Shown piece after piece: positions 25,094 through 33,636 of a stretch of DNA of 64,000 nucleotides (within the stretch, counting starts at the first letter, position 1; every line of letters begins with the position of its first letter). The stretch comes from DASPKT01 sp035626475 (GTDB taxonomy: Bacteria > Pseudomonadota > Alphaproteobacteria > Azospirillales > Azospirillaceae). A program made the position numbers and the translations under genes. The notes under the pieces are model-generated. The model saw only the letters and a program-made list of their open reading frames with translations, made no database searches and had not been told where the DNA came from. The stretch lies in the NCBI GenBank assembly GCA_035626475.1, contig DASPNP010000037.1, forward strand, positions 46,275 through 110,274, read 5' to 3'.

Positions 25094-25495
25094 ATGGCCG
25101 CCAACCAGCCCGACACCGGGTACCGCACCGCCCTCGGCCGCGTCCGGGGCCTCGGCTCCGCCAAGGCGGGCGCCGAGCACTGGCTCTCCTACCGCCTGCT
25201 CTCCGCCGCCTACGTGCCGCTGACCATCTGGTTCGTGGTCTCGGCGATCCGCCTCATCGGCGCCGACCACCCGACCTTCACCGCCTGGCTGGCCCAGCCG
25301 GTCAACGCGGTGCTGATGCTGGTCACCGTGGGTGTGACGTTCCACCACGCCGCCTACGGTATGATCGAGGTCTACGAGGACTATATCCATGCCAAGGGCC
25401 CGCGCCTGCTCGCGGTCGCCGCGACCAAGGGCGCCTGCCTGCTGCTGGCGCTGGCCTGCGGCTTCGCCATCCTGAAGATCGCTCTCGGCGCCTGA
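25094..25495 (+). CDS. sdhD: Succinate dehydrogenase membrane anchor subunit
   Basis: 133 residues with three membrane helices: around LLSAAYVPLTIWFVV, PVNAVLMLVTVGVTFHH, and GACLLLALACGFAIL. FHHAAYGMIEVYEDYIH carries the heme-ligand histidine and the conserved aspartate-tyrosine near the quinone site. A GGAGAGACGAG Shine-Dalgarno region precedes the ATG. It pairs with SdhC. Confidence 0.96.
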   Translation: MAANQPDTGYRTALGRVRGLGSAKAGAEHWLSYRLLSAAYVPLTIWFVVSAIRLIGADHPTFTAWLAQPVNAVLMLVTVGVTFHHAAYGMIEVYEDYIHAKGPRLLAVAATKGACLLLALACGFAILKIALGA

Positions 25496-25505
25496 GGAAG
25501 AGACC

Positions 25506-27296
25506 ATGGCTACCGCTTACCAGATCACCGACCATTTCTACGACGTGGTGGTCGTCGGCGCCGGCGGCGCCGGCCTGCGCGCCACCTTCGGCATGGCCGA
25601 GAAGGGCCTGAAGACCGCCTGCATCACCAAGGTGTTCCCGACCCGCAGCCACACCGTGGCGGCCCAGGGCGGCATCTCGGCGGCGCTCGGCAACATGGGC
25701 GAGGACGACTGGCGCTGGCACATGTACGACACCGTGAAGGGGTCGGACTGGCTGGGCGACCAGGACGCCATCGAGTACATGTGCCGCGAGGCCATCCCCG
25801 CCATCATCGAGCTGGAGCACTACGGCGTGCCCTTCTCGCGGACGGCCGAGGGCAAGATCTACCAGCGCGCCTTCGGCGGCATGACCACCCGCTTCGGCGA
25901 GGGCCGCGCCTACCGCACCTGCGCGGCGGCCGACCGCACCGGCCACGCCATCCTGCACACGCTCTACCAGCAGAGCCTGAAGCACCAGGCGGAGTTCTTC
26001 GTCGAGTATTTCGCGCTCGACCTGCTGATGGACGATGACGGCGCCTGCCGCGGCGTGCTGGCGCTGAACATGGACGACGGCACCCTGCACCGCTTCCGGG
26101 GCCACCAGACGGTGCTGGCGACCGGCGGCTACGGCCGTGCCTACTTCTCCTGCACCTCGGCCCACACCTCCACCGGCGACGGCGGCGGCATGGTGCTGCG
26201 CGCCGGCCTGCCGATGCAGGACATGGAGTTCGTGCAGTTCCACCCCACCGGCATCTACGGCTCCGGCTGCCTGATCACCGAGGGCGTGCGCGGCGAGGGC
26301 GGGTACCTGACCAACAGCAATGGCGAGCGCTTCATGGAGCGCTACGCCCCGTCGGCCAAGGATCTGGCGAGCCGCGACGTGGTCAGCCGCTCCATGACCA
26401 TCGAGATCCGCGAGGGCCGTGGCGTGGGTCCCGAGAAGGACCACATCCACCTGCACCTCGAGCACCTGGACCCGTCGATCATCCATGAGCGCCTGCCCGG
26501 CATCGCCGAGACGGCCAAGATCTTCGCCGGTGTCGACGTGACCAAGGAGCCGATCCCGGTGCTGCCGACCGTGCACTACAACATGGGCGGCATCCCGACG
26601 AACTATAAGGGCGAGGTGGTGCGGCCCACGGCCGGCGACCCCGACGCCGTCGTGCCCGGCCTGATGGCCATCGGCGAGGCGGCCTGCGTGTCGGTGCACG
26701 GCGCCAACCGCCTGGGCTCCAACTCGCTGCTCGACCTCGTGGTGTTCGGCCGCGCCGCCGCCATCCGCGCCGCCGAGATCGTCGAGCCCGGCGCCTCGCA
26801 CCCGAACCTGCCCTCGGTCGCGACCGACAAGGCGCTGGAGCGGCTGGATCGGCACCGCTACGCCAAGGGCGACATCCGCGTGGCCCACCTGCGCCTGGAG
26901 ATGCAGAAGATCATGCAGAACAACTGCGCGGTCTTCCGCACCGGCGAGGTGATGAACGAGGGTGTCGCCAAGATGCGTGAGGTGTGGGCCAAGCGTCCGC
27001 ACATCCAGATCACCGACCGCTCGCTGGTCTGGAACTCCGACCTGGTCGAGGCGCTGGAGCTGGACAACCTCATGTACCAGGCCGTCGCCACCATCGAGTC
27101 GGCGGCATCCCGCGAGGAGAGCCGCGGCGCCCATGCCCGCGAGGACTTCCCCGAGCGCGACGACGTCAACTGGCTGAAGCACTCCACGGTCACCGTCGGC
27201 GCCGACGGCCGCACCGTGCTGGGCGACCGGCCGGTCCACCTGTACACGCTGAGCAACGAAGTCGAAGTCATCCCGCCCAAGAAGCGGGTCTACTGA
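25506..27296 (+). CDS. sdhA: Succinate dehydrogenase flavoprotein subunit
   Basis: 596 residues. The FAD-binding dinucleotide fold starts VVVVGAGGAGLRA, and the histidine for covalent FAD attachment is in TRSHTVAAQGGISA. Active-site blocks are FHPTGIYGSG, LITEGVRGEGG, HYNMGGIPTN and GEAACVSVHGANRLGSNSLLDLVVFG. It oxidises succinate to fumarate in the TCA cycle and respiratory chain. The C-terminal half ends in the usual ...DVNWLKHSTV block. GAGGAAGAGACC precedes the start. Confidence 0.99.
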   Translation: MATAYQITDHFYDVVVVGAGGAGLRATFGMAEKGLKTACITKVFPTRSHTVAAQGGISAALGNMGEDDWRWHMYDTVKGSDWLGDQDAIEYMCREAIPAIIELEHYGVPFSRTAEGKIYQRAFGGMTTRFGEGRAYRTCAAADRTGHAILHTLYQQSLKHQAEFFVEYFALDLLMDDDGACRGVLALNMDDGTLHRFRGHQTVLATGGYGRAYFSCTSAHTSTGDGGGMVLRAGLPMQDMEFVQFHPTGIYGSGCLITEGVRGEGGYLTNSNGERFMERYAPSAKDLASRDVVSRSMTIEIREGRGVGPEKDHIHLHLEHLDPSIIHERLPGIAETAKIFAGVDVTKEPIPVLPTVHYNMGGIPTNYKGEVVRPTAGDPDAVVPGLMAIGEAACVSVHGANRLGSNSLLDLVVFGRAAAIRAAEIVEPGASHPNLPSVATDKALERLDRHRYAKGDIRVAHLRLEMQKIMQNNCAVFRTGEVMNEGVAKMREVWAKRPHIQITDRSLVWNSDLVEALELDNLMYQAVATIESAASREESRGAHAREDFPERDDVNWLKHSTVTVGADGRTVLGDRPVHLYTLSNEVEVIPPKKRVY

Positions 27297-27337
27297 GGCA
27301 CGGGCACGACCGACCGAACGGACTTAGGGACGAAGAA

Positions 27338-28117
27338 ATGGCCGAATTCACGTTGCCCGCGAACTCCAAGGTCAAGCCGGGCCGCAAGCTCTCCGCCGCA
27401 GGGCCGGAGACCAAGCGAAAGAAGACCTTCCGCATCTATCGCTGGGATCCCGACAAGAACGAGAACCCGCGCGAGGACCAGTACGAGATCGACCTGGACA
27501 AGTGCGGGCCGATGGTGCTGGACGCCCTCATCCACATCAAGAACGACATCGACAGCGGCCTCGCCTTCCGCCGGTCCTGCCGCGAGGGCATCTGCGGCTC
27601 CTGCGCGATGAACATCGACGGGCGCAACGCGCTGGCCTGCCTGAAGCCGATCGACGAGGTGGCGGGCGACGTCAAGATCTACCCGCTGCCGCACCAGCCC
27701 GTGGTGAAGGACCTGGTCCCCGACCTGTCCCGCAACTACGCCCAGCTGGCCTCGGTGAAGCCCTGGCTTCAGACGCAGAGCCCGGCGCCGAGCCGCGAGC
27801 GGCTGCAGAGCCCGGAGGAGCGCGAGAAGCTCAACGGCCTCTACGAGTGCATCCTCTGCTTCTGCTGCACCACCAGCTGCCCCAGCTACTGGTGGAACGG
27901 CGAGCGCTATCTGGGCCCGGCCGTGCTGCTGCAGGCCTACCGCTTCATCGCCGACAGCCGCGACGAGATGACGGGCGAGCGCCTCGACAACCTCGAGGAC
28001 CCGTTCCGCCTCTATCGCTGCCACACCATCATGAACTGCACCCAGACCTGCCCCAAGGGCCTGAACCCGGCGAAGGCCATCGCCGAGATCAAGAAGCTGA
28101 TGGTGGCGCGCCGCTGA
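27338..28117 (+). CDS. sdhB: Succinate dehydrogenase iron-sulfur subunit
   Basis: 259 residues. The [2Fe-2S] cluster ligands are in SCREGICGSCAMNIDG plus a following cysteine (LACLKP). The [4Fe-4S] site is CILCFCCTTSCPSYWW and the [3Fe-4S] site is CHTIMNCTQTCPKGLNP. It carries electrons from SdhA to the membrane quinone site. It is the last gene of the operon, followed by a strong terminator. The chosen ATG gives the typical length for alphaproteobacterial SdhB. Confidence 0.99.
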   Translation: MAEFTLPANSKVKPGRKLSAAGPETKRKKTFRIYRWDPDKNENPREDQYEIDLDKCGPMVLDALIHIKNDIDSGLAFRRSCREGICGSCAMNIDGRNALACLKPIDEVAGDVKIYPLPHQPVVKDLVPDLSRNYAQLASVKPWLQTQSPAPSRERLQSPEEREKLNGLYECILCFCCTTSCPSYWWNGERYLGPAVLLQAYRFIADSRDEMTGERLDNLEDPFRLYRCHTIMNCTQTCPKGLNPAKAIAEIKKLMVARR

Positions 28118-28145
28118 GGCGCACCGCCCGGTCTGGAAAAGACGA

Positions 28146-28176
28146 GGCCCGCCGGCGCGATCCGGCGGGCCTTTTT
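28146..28176 (+). terminator. Intrinsic terminator of sdhCDAB
   Basis: A perfect 10-base-pair stem, GGCCCGCCGG / CCGGCGGGCC with a six-base loop, followed by TTTTT. It starts 28 bases after the sdhB stop. Confidence 0.9.
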
Positions 28177-28230
28177 CATGTGGCGGATGCCAACCTGTTG
28201 ATCGGGAAGAAAAGGGGCGAACCCTTCTCA

Positions 28231-28384
28231 CCGTCACCCCGACGAAAGTCGGGGCCCAGGGATTGCAGCGGGATGCGCTGCATGCAGCACACAAGAAGCC
28301 GTGCCGCCCGGTCACCCGCGAAGCGCTTCATCGACCTCACATTGGGGCAACCCCTGGGTCCCGGCTTTCGCCGGGATGACGGCC
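28231..28384. repeat. Intergenic inverted-repeat element, family 2, copy 1
   Basis: Outer arms CCGTCACCCCGACGAAAGTC (continuing GGGGCCCAGG) and the inverted CCTGGGTCCCGGCTTTCGCC (continuing GGGATGACGG) bound a core of about 90 bases. A second copy lies at 55347. It occupies the gap between sdhB and the S41 peptidase gene. Confidence 0.8.
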
Positions 28385-28425
28385 GAGTGTGATCGGAACG
28401 GGTGGTTCTTCTCCCGACCCATGCC

Positions 28426-29481
28426 TCAGCTGCGCGCGGCCAGGTCGGCGCGGGCGCGGGAGAGGGCGGCGTCGAGCGCCTGGGCGGCGGGGACCTTCAC
28501 GTCGGGCTCGACGCCGGTCCCCTCCCAGTTGGTCTTGGTGATCGGGTTGATGGCGCGGCCGTCGGGCACGAAGGCGGAGAAGCCGTGGCCGAGATCGACC
28601 AGATTGCCGGGGTTGGCGCCGCCGCCGGTCGTCTCACCAACCAAGGTGGCGCGCTGCAGCGCCTTGAGGTTGTTGGCGAACTCCTCCGCGCCGGAGAAGG
28701 TGTAGCCGGCGGTCAGCACATAGACCGGCTTGCCGGCGAAGCTGCTGACATTGCCGCGGGGCTCGGCCCAGAACTCCGTCGTGCTTCCCGTGGTGCGGCC
28801 CGGGTGGCGGAAGTAGAGATCGTTCAGGTGCGTGCGCTCGGCGAAGAGATAGCCGGACAGATAGGCCACCATCTCGGGGCTGCCGCCGCCATTCTCGCGC
28901 AGATCGACGATCAGCGCGTCGGCGCCGGCCAGCTGCGCCATGGCCTTGTCGGCGACGGCGCGTGCCTCGGAGCGGGGCGCGATGAAGGCGTCCAGCTTGA
29001 TGTAGCCGATGTTGCCCGGCAGCCGCTCGACCTTCACGAAGCCGTGATTGTGCCTGGCCGGATCGGCGAAGACGGCGGGCGTGCCCTTGCGCGGCGCCGA
29101 GGCGTGGCGGACCCGCAGATGCTTGTCGCCAGCCAGCGGCATGATCAGGTCGGTGACGCCCCTGGCGAAGGCCAGCGGCTCGCCCATCGCGTCGAAGGCG
29201 CCGGCCGCCAGCTTGGCCTCCAGCTCGGCCGCGACCTTGGCGCCGGTCTCGGGGAAGACGTAGCGCTCGCGCAGCGCCTCGGCCAACCGCCCGACCACCT
29301 CCGCCTTCTGCGCCGCCGTCACCGGTGCCGCGGTGGCGGTGGCCGCGACCGGCGCCGGCTGCGCCCTGGCGGGGCTCCAGGCCAGCGCGGCGGCCAGCAG
29401 CAGCGCACCGCCGGCGAGCGCCAGCGGCAGGGGCGAGGGACGGGCGGCGGCGGCAACTCGGGCGCGGCGGGACGGGGGCAT
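28426..29481 (-). CDS. S41-family serine peptidase, IRBP/C-terminal-processing type
   Basis: 351 residues from an ATG with GGAG 7 bases upstream. The N-terminus has a hydrophobic signal or anchor (LALAGGALLLAAALAWSPARA), placing it in the periplasm. The helical N-terminal domain (GRLAEALRERYVFPE) and the S41 core follow: IGYIKLDAFI, ADALIVDLRENGGGSPEM, and the nucleophile region VLTAGYTFSGAEEFA. The pattern matches the interphotoreceptor-retinoid-binding/TSP branch without an obvious PDZ domain. The natural substrate is unknown. It lies downstream of the SDR and yciB genes on the same strand, with a gap of about 110 bases. Confidence 0.92.
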   Translation of the reverse strand: MPPSRRARVAAAARPSPLPLALAGGALLLAAALAWSPARAQPAPVAATATAAPVTAAQKAEVVGRLAEALRERYVFPETGAKVAAELEAKLAAGAFDAMGEPLAFARGVTDLIMPLAGDKHLRVRHASAPRKGTPAVFADPARHNHGFVKVERLPGNIGYIKLDAFIAPRSEARAVADKAMAQLAGADALIVDLRENGGGSPEMVAYLSGYLFAERTHLNDLYFRHPGRTTGSTTEFWAEPRGNVSSFAGKPVYVLTAGYTFSGAEEFANNLKALQRATLVGETTGGGANPGNLVDLGHGFSAFVPDGRAINPITKTNWEGTGVEPDVKVPAAQALDAALSRARADLAARS

Positions 29482-29593
29482 GGAAGCTCCGGCGGTGGGA
29501 TGCGTCACATCTTGTACGGTAGCGGCGCCCGAACCCGTCGCAACCACCGTTACCCGCCCGTTACCGACGCTTTCCGATCGGCAACACGGCGCC

Positions 29594-30394
29594 TCAGGTC
29601 ACCTTGGCGCGGGCGATGAAGCGGGCGTAGACGCCCGGCAGGAACCGCTTCAGCCCCACGGCGAAGCGCTCCTTCGGGCCGCCGATCAGCACCTCGTCGC
29701 GGCCGGCGGCGATGGCGGGCAGCAGGCGGCGGGCGAACTCGTCCGGGTCCATGCCGGCCGCCACCGCGTCGTCGCTGGGGCCCTGCGGCCGACCGTCGGC
29801 GGTCAGCGCGTTGGCGGACACGGAGGTGCGCACGAAGCCCGGCAGCACCAGGGTGACGCCGATTCCTGACCCGGCCAGCTCCGCCCGCAGACTGTCGAAG
29901 AAGCCGTGCAGCGCATGCTTGCTGGCCGCGTAGGCGCTGCGCATGGGCGTGCCGATCTTGCCGACCACGCTGGTCACCGTGACGATGCGCCCCTGGCCGC
30001 GGCCCAGCAGATGCGGCAGCAGCGCCTTGGTCACCGCCACCGTGCCCAGGAAGTTGACGTCCATGATGCGGCGGTCGACCTCGATGCCGGCATCCTTCGC
30101 CAGCGAACGCTGGCTGATGCCGCCATTGTTCACCAGTATGTCGACCTGTCCGAAGGCGGCCACCGCCTCCGCCGCGCGGGCGGGGATGCCGTCATGATCG
30201 GCGAGGTCCAGCGGTACGATGGCGACGGGCGCGTTGTACCCGCCGCAGGATTCCCGCACCCGCTCCAGCTCCGCCACCCGGCGGGCCGAGAGCACCAGCT
30301 TCGCGCCCTGGGCCGCGAAGGCCTTCGCCAGCGCCTCGCCGATGCCGGAGGAGGCGCCGGTGATCCACACGACCTTGCCGTCGAACGCGCTCAC
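29594..30394 (-). CDS. Short-chain dehydrogenase/reductase
   Basis: 266 residues. The start is a GTG overlapping the yciB stop (GTGA), with GGGAGG 8 bases upstream, so translation is coupled. The Rossmann motif is TGASSGIGEALA, the NNGGIS block follows near residue 87, the catalytic pair is YAASK (~155) with an upstream serine (TSVVGK). This is a classical SDR with an extended C-terminus like DHRS7/RDH members. The substrate is unknown. Confidence 0.92.
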   Translation of the reverse strand: MSAFDGKVVWITGASSGIGEALAKAFAAQGAKLVLSARRVAELERVRESCGGYNAPVAIVPLDLADHDGIPARAAEAVAAFGQVDILVNNGGISQRSLAKDAGIEVDRRIMDVNFLGTVAVTKALLPHLLGRGQGRIVTVTSVVGKIGTPMRSAYAASKHALHGFFDSLRAELAGSGIGVTLVLPGFVRTSVSANALTADGRPQGPSDDAVAAGMDPDEFARRLLPAIAAGRDEVLIGGPKERFAVGLKRFLPGVYARFIARAKVT

Positions 30395-30948
30395 TTGGGT
30401 CCCTCCCCCGCCGGCTGCTGCTGGTGGCGCATGATGAGCGGGATCTGCGCCGCACTGAAGACCAGCGTCAGCGGCATGATGCCGAAGACCTTGAAGTTGA
30501 CCCAGGTGTCCGTCGGGAAGTTGCGCCAGACCAGCTCGTTCAGCACCGCCAGCAGCACGAAGAAGCAGGCCCAGCGCACCGTGAGCGCCCGCCAGCCCGC
30601 CTCGTCCAGCTCGAACACCGTGCCGAACACCAGCTTCAGCAGGTTGCGGCGCATGACCAGCCCGGCGAAGAGCGCGGCGGCGAACAGCAAATTCACCACG
30701 GTCGGCTTGATCTTGATGAAGATCTCGTCGGCCAGCCACAGCGTCAGTCCGCCGAACAGCATGACGAAGAAGCAGCCGATCACCGGCATGACCGGCACGC
30801 GCCGCTCCACCCGCCAGGAGATCAGCAGGGCCACGGACACGGCGACCATGAAGACGGCGGTGCCGACCATGATGCCGCCGGTCCAGTTGGCGGCGAAAAA
30901 GGCCAGGAGCGGCCCGAACTCCAGAAGGAGGCGTTGATTCTGGCTCAT
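30391..30948 (-). CDS. yciB: YciB-family inner membrane protein (septation protein A)
   Basis: 185 residues with about five membrane helices. Family blocks are LLLEFGPLLAFFAANW at the N-terminus, FGGLTLWLADEIFIKIKPTVVN, and ALNELVWRN-type sequence (VLNELVWRNFPTDTWVNFKVFG). YciB (IspZ/IspA in older names) is linked to cell-envelope synthesis and division. In alphaproteobacteria it often follows ftsY; here it has moved about 5 kb away. It diverges from the M2 peptidase gene. Confidence 0.95.
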   Translation of the reverse strand: MSQNQRLLLEFGPLLAFFAANWTGGIMVGTAVFMVAVSVALLISWRVERRVPVMPVIGCFFVMLFGGLTLWLADEIFIKIKPTVVNLLFAAALFAGLVMRRNLLKLVFGTVFELDEAGWRALTVRWACFFVLLAVLNELVWRNFPTDTWVNFKVFGIMPLTLVFSAAQIPLIMRHQQQPAGEGPK

Positions 30949-31032
30949 GATCGGCCTCTTCTACCGGCAATCACCGCCGGAGGGAACGGGCATCGCCCAT
31001 CCACCGCCGCGGAACCATCGGGGAGAGCGACC

Positions 31033-32883
31033 TTGAGCACACGCGTATCGTCCCGCCGCCTGGGCCTGCTGCTGGGCGGCGCCGCCCTGCTGGCCCTGTC
31101 GGCCGGCCCGTCCCTTGCCCAACAGACTGGCGCGCAGCAATCGGCAGGCAAGCCGCCGACGGTCGAGGAGGCCCGCGCCTTCGTCGAGGCCGCGGAGAAG
31201 GAGCTGGCCGAACTGGGCATCAAGAGCAACCGCGCCGCCTGGGTCCGCGCCACCTACATCACGCCGGACACCAACCAGCTGGCCGCCGATGCCGACCTCG
31301 CCTACCAGAGCCGCGTGGGACGGCTGGTGGAGGAGAGCAAGCGCTTCAACGGGCTGACGCTCACCGGCGACCTCGCCCGCAAGATGGAGAAGCTGAAGCT
31401 GCTCTCCGTGCTGCCGCCGCCCGCCGACCCCAAGCTGGCGGAGGAGCTGTCGCGGGTCACGACCGAGCTGCAGACGCAGTACGACACCGGAAAGGCCTGC
31501 CTGGCGAACGGCGAATGCAAGCCGCTGGACGACATCTCGGAGACGCTGCGCACCTCGCGCGATCCCAAGGAGATGCTGGACGTCTGGACGGCCTGGCACA
31601 AGGTCGCCCCGCCGATGAAGCCGCTCTACGCCCGCGAGGTGGAGATCGCCAACCAGGGCGCCCGCGAGATGGGCTTCAAGGATGTGGGTGCCCTCTGGCG
31701 CTCCAACTACGACATGGACCCCGACGCCTTCGCCGCCGAGACCGACCGGCTGTGGGGCCAGGTGAAGCCGCTCTACGAGTCGCTGCACTGCCACGTCCGC
31801 GCCAAGCTGGTCGAGAAATACGGCGATGCCGCCAAGCGCCCCGATGGACGCATCCCCGCCCATCTGCTGGGCAACATGTGGGCGCAGGAGTGGAGCAACG
31901 TCTACGACCTGGTCGCCCCCGGCAGCGCCGATCCCGGCTATGACCTGACGAAGATCCTGCGCGACAAGGGCTATGACGCGGTGAAGATGACCCGCACGGC
32001 GGAGGGCTTCTTCACCAGCCTGGGGTTCACGCCCCTGCCCCAGACCTTCTGGGAGCGCTCGATGCTGGTCCGGCCGAAGGACCGCGAGGTGACCTGCCAC
32101 GCCAGCGCCTGGGACATCGACGACAAGGACGACATCCGCATCAAGATGTGCATGCAGGTGACGGCCGAGGATTTCCAGACCGTCCACCACGAGCTGGGCC
32201 ACAATTTCTACCAGCGCGCCTACAAGGAGCAGCCCTACCTGTTCCGCAGCGGCGCCAATGACGGCTTCCACGAGGCGATCGGCGACTTCGTGGCGCTGTC
32301 GATCACGCCCAAGTATTTGGTCGACCTGAAGCTGCTGGATAGGGAGCCCGCAGCCGACAAGGACCTCGGCCTGCTGATGAACGAGGCGCTGCGCGGCGTC
32401 GCCTTCCTGCCCTTCGGCCTGCTGGTCGACAAGTGGCGCTGGCAGGTCTTCGCCGGCGAGGTCGGGCCCGATTCCTACAACAAGGCCTGGTGGGACCTGC
32501 GCGCCCAGTACCAGGGCGTGGCGGCGCCGGTGGCGCGGACGGAGGCCGACTTCGACCCCGGCGCCAAGAACCACATCCCCGGCAACACGCCCTACATGCG
32601 CTATTTCCTGGCGCGCATCCTGCAGTTCCAGTTCCACCAGGCCGCCTGCCAGCAGGCCGGCTACAAGGGCCCGCTGCACCGCTGCTCGGTCTATGGCGAC
32701 AAGGAGGTGGGAAAGCGCTTCAACGCCATGCTGGAGATGGGCCAGAGCAAGCCCTGGCCGGAAGCGCTGAACGCCTTCACCGGCACCCGCCAGATGGACG
32801 GTTCGGCCATGCTGGCCTACTTCAAGCCGCTGAAGGACTGGCTGGACCAGCAGAACCAGGGCCGCCAGTGCGGCTGGCAGTGA
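31033..32883 (+). CDS. M2-family (ACE-like) zinc metallopeptidase, secreted
   Basis: 616 residues if translation starts at TTG 31033, which has GGGGAG about 8 bases upstream and begins a proper signal peptide (STRVSSRRLGLLLGGAALLALSAGPSLA). No ATG or GTG nearby does this. The zinc motif is VHHELGHNFYQ (near residue 386), and the third ligand Glu is in GANDGFHEAIGDF (~413). Further M2 blocks are DMDPDAFAAETDRLWGQVKPLY and MRYFLARILQFQFH. These peptidyl-dipeptidases remove C-terminal dipeptides. The product is probably periplasmic and would feed dipeptides to uptake systems. Confidence 0.96.
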   Translation: MSTRVSSRRLGLLLGGAALLALSAGPSLAQQTGAQQSAGKPPTVEEARAFVEAAEKELAELGIKSNRAAWVRATYITPDTNQLAADADLAYQSRVGRLVEESKRFNGLTLTGDLARKMEKLKLLSVLPPPADPKLAEELSRVTTELQTQYDTGKACLANGECKPLDDISETLRTSRDPKEMLDVWTAWHKVAPPMKPLYAREVEIANQGAREMGFKDVGALWRSNYDMDPDAFAAETDRLWGQVKPLYESLHCHVRAKLVEKYGDAAKRPDGRIPAHLLGNMWAQEWSNVYDLVAPGSADPGYDLTKILRDKGYDAVKMTRTAEGFFTSLGFTPLPQTFWERSMLVRPKDREVTCHASAWDIDDKDDIRIKMCMQVTAEDFQTVHHELGHNFYQRAYKEQPYLFRSGANDGFHEAIGDFVALSITPKYLVDLKLLDREPAADKDLGLLMNEALRGVAFLPFGLLVDKWRWQVFAGEVGPDSYNKAWWDLRAQYQGVAAPVARTEADFDPGAKNHIPGNTPYMRYFLARILQFQFHQAACQQAGYKGPLHRCSVYGDKEVGKRFNAMLEMGQSKPWPEALNAFTGTRQMDGSAMLAYFKPLKDWLDQQNQGRQCGWQ

Positions 32884-32893
32884 GGTAGGGGCG

Positions 32894-32925
32894 AGGGGCG
32901 CTCACCAGGAAGGGGCGCCCCTTTT
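32894..32925 (+). terminator. Intrinsic terminator after the M2 peptidase gene
   Basis: Arms AGGGGCGC (32894-32901) and GCGCCCCT (32915-32922), then TTTT. It begins 10 bases after the stop codon. Confidence 0.75.
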
Positions 32926-32926
32926 C

Positions 32927-33313
32927 CTACCAGAGACGGGTCACGCCGAAGGCGTCCAGCGCCTTGTCGGCCGAGACCAGCGTCAGCCCTTCCAGGATGG
33001 CTTGGGCGGCCAGCATGCGGTCGAATGGGTCGGCGTGGACGGCCTGAAGGTTGCCGGCCAATTGGCCGTGCCGGACGGTGATGGGCAGTTCGTGGAAGCC
33101 CTCGCCGCTTATGCAGGCCGATGCATCCCTGGCGATCATCGCTCCGCCGGCCAGCTTGCCCAGCCGGTGCTTCGTGCAGATTTCCCGGATCGATGCGGCG
33201 GAGATAGAAACTTCAGCGTCCGTCTCGCAGATGGCGTTCCTGGCCGCAGTGCTCAGCTCAGGGGCGTTCGCCAGCCACCAGATGAAAGTGTGGGTGTCGA
33301 GCAGAAGCTTCAC
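32927..33313 (-). CDS. PIN-domain toxin (VapC-like)
   Basis: 128 residues from a GTG whose GTGA overlap with the antitoxin stop implies coupled translation; another GTG at 33325 would add four residues. The PIN acidic residues appear in LLLDTHTFIWW (first Asp), SAASIREI (Glu), HADPFDRMLAAQA (Asp) and VSADKAL (Asp), forming the Mg-dependent RNase site. This subclass (LDTHxxxW) usually pairs with a Phd/YefM-type antitoxin, as here. The target RNA is unknown. Confidence 0.92.
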   Translation of the reverse strand: MKLLLDTHTFIWWLANAPELSTAARNAICETDAEVSISAASIREICTKHRLGKLAGGAMIARDASACISGEGFHELPITVRHGQLAGNLQAVHADPFDRMLAAQAILEGLTLVSADKALDAFGVTRLW

Positions 33314-33561
33314 AGACCCGCCCACTCATCGGGAAGCGGGTCCCAAAAGCTATCATCGAGCCACACCTTGCCCTTCATCGAGCCCGGCTGGCGGCGCGCC
33401 TTCGGCTTCTCGGTACCTTCCACCGCCACCAGCCGCGCCACCGGCTTGCCGTCGCGGGAGATCACGATCTCCTCGCCGGCCTCGACCCGGGCGATCAGCT
33501 CCGACAGATTCGCCTGGGCATCGTCGATCGTGAGCGGCAGCTTGGGCGTGTCGTCGGGCAT
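33310..33561 (-). CDS. Antitoxin, Phd/YefM-like
   Basis: 83 residues. The N-terminal domain has TIDDAQANLSELIARVEAGEEIVISRDGKPVARLVAV, the standard Phd/YefM DNA-binding fold. The C-terminal tail (residues ~53-83) should wrap the PIN toxin encoded next. A GGAGG site lies 6 bases before the ATG. By family behaviour it would repress its own promoter. No operator palindrome was identified in the short gap up to amn. Confidence 0.9.
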   Translation of the reverse strand: MPDDTPKLPLTIDDAQANLSELIARVEAGEEIVISRDGKPVARLVAVEGTEKPKARRQPGSMKGKVWLDDSFWDPLPDEWAGL

Positions 33562-33636
33562 GGCGGCCTCCGCGCGGGGCTGGCTACAGCCTAGCCAACC
33601 CCGCCCCCACCCTCAAGTTCCTCGGCCGCCAAGCCG

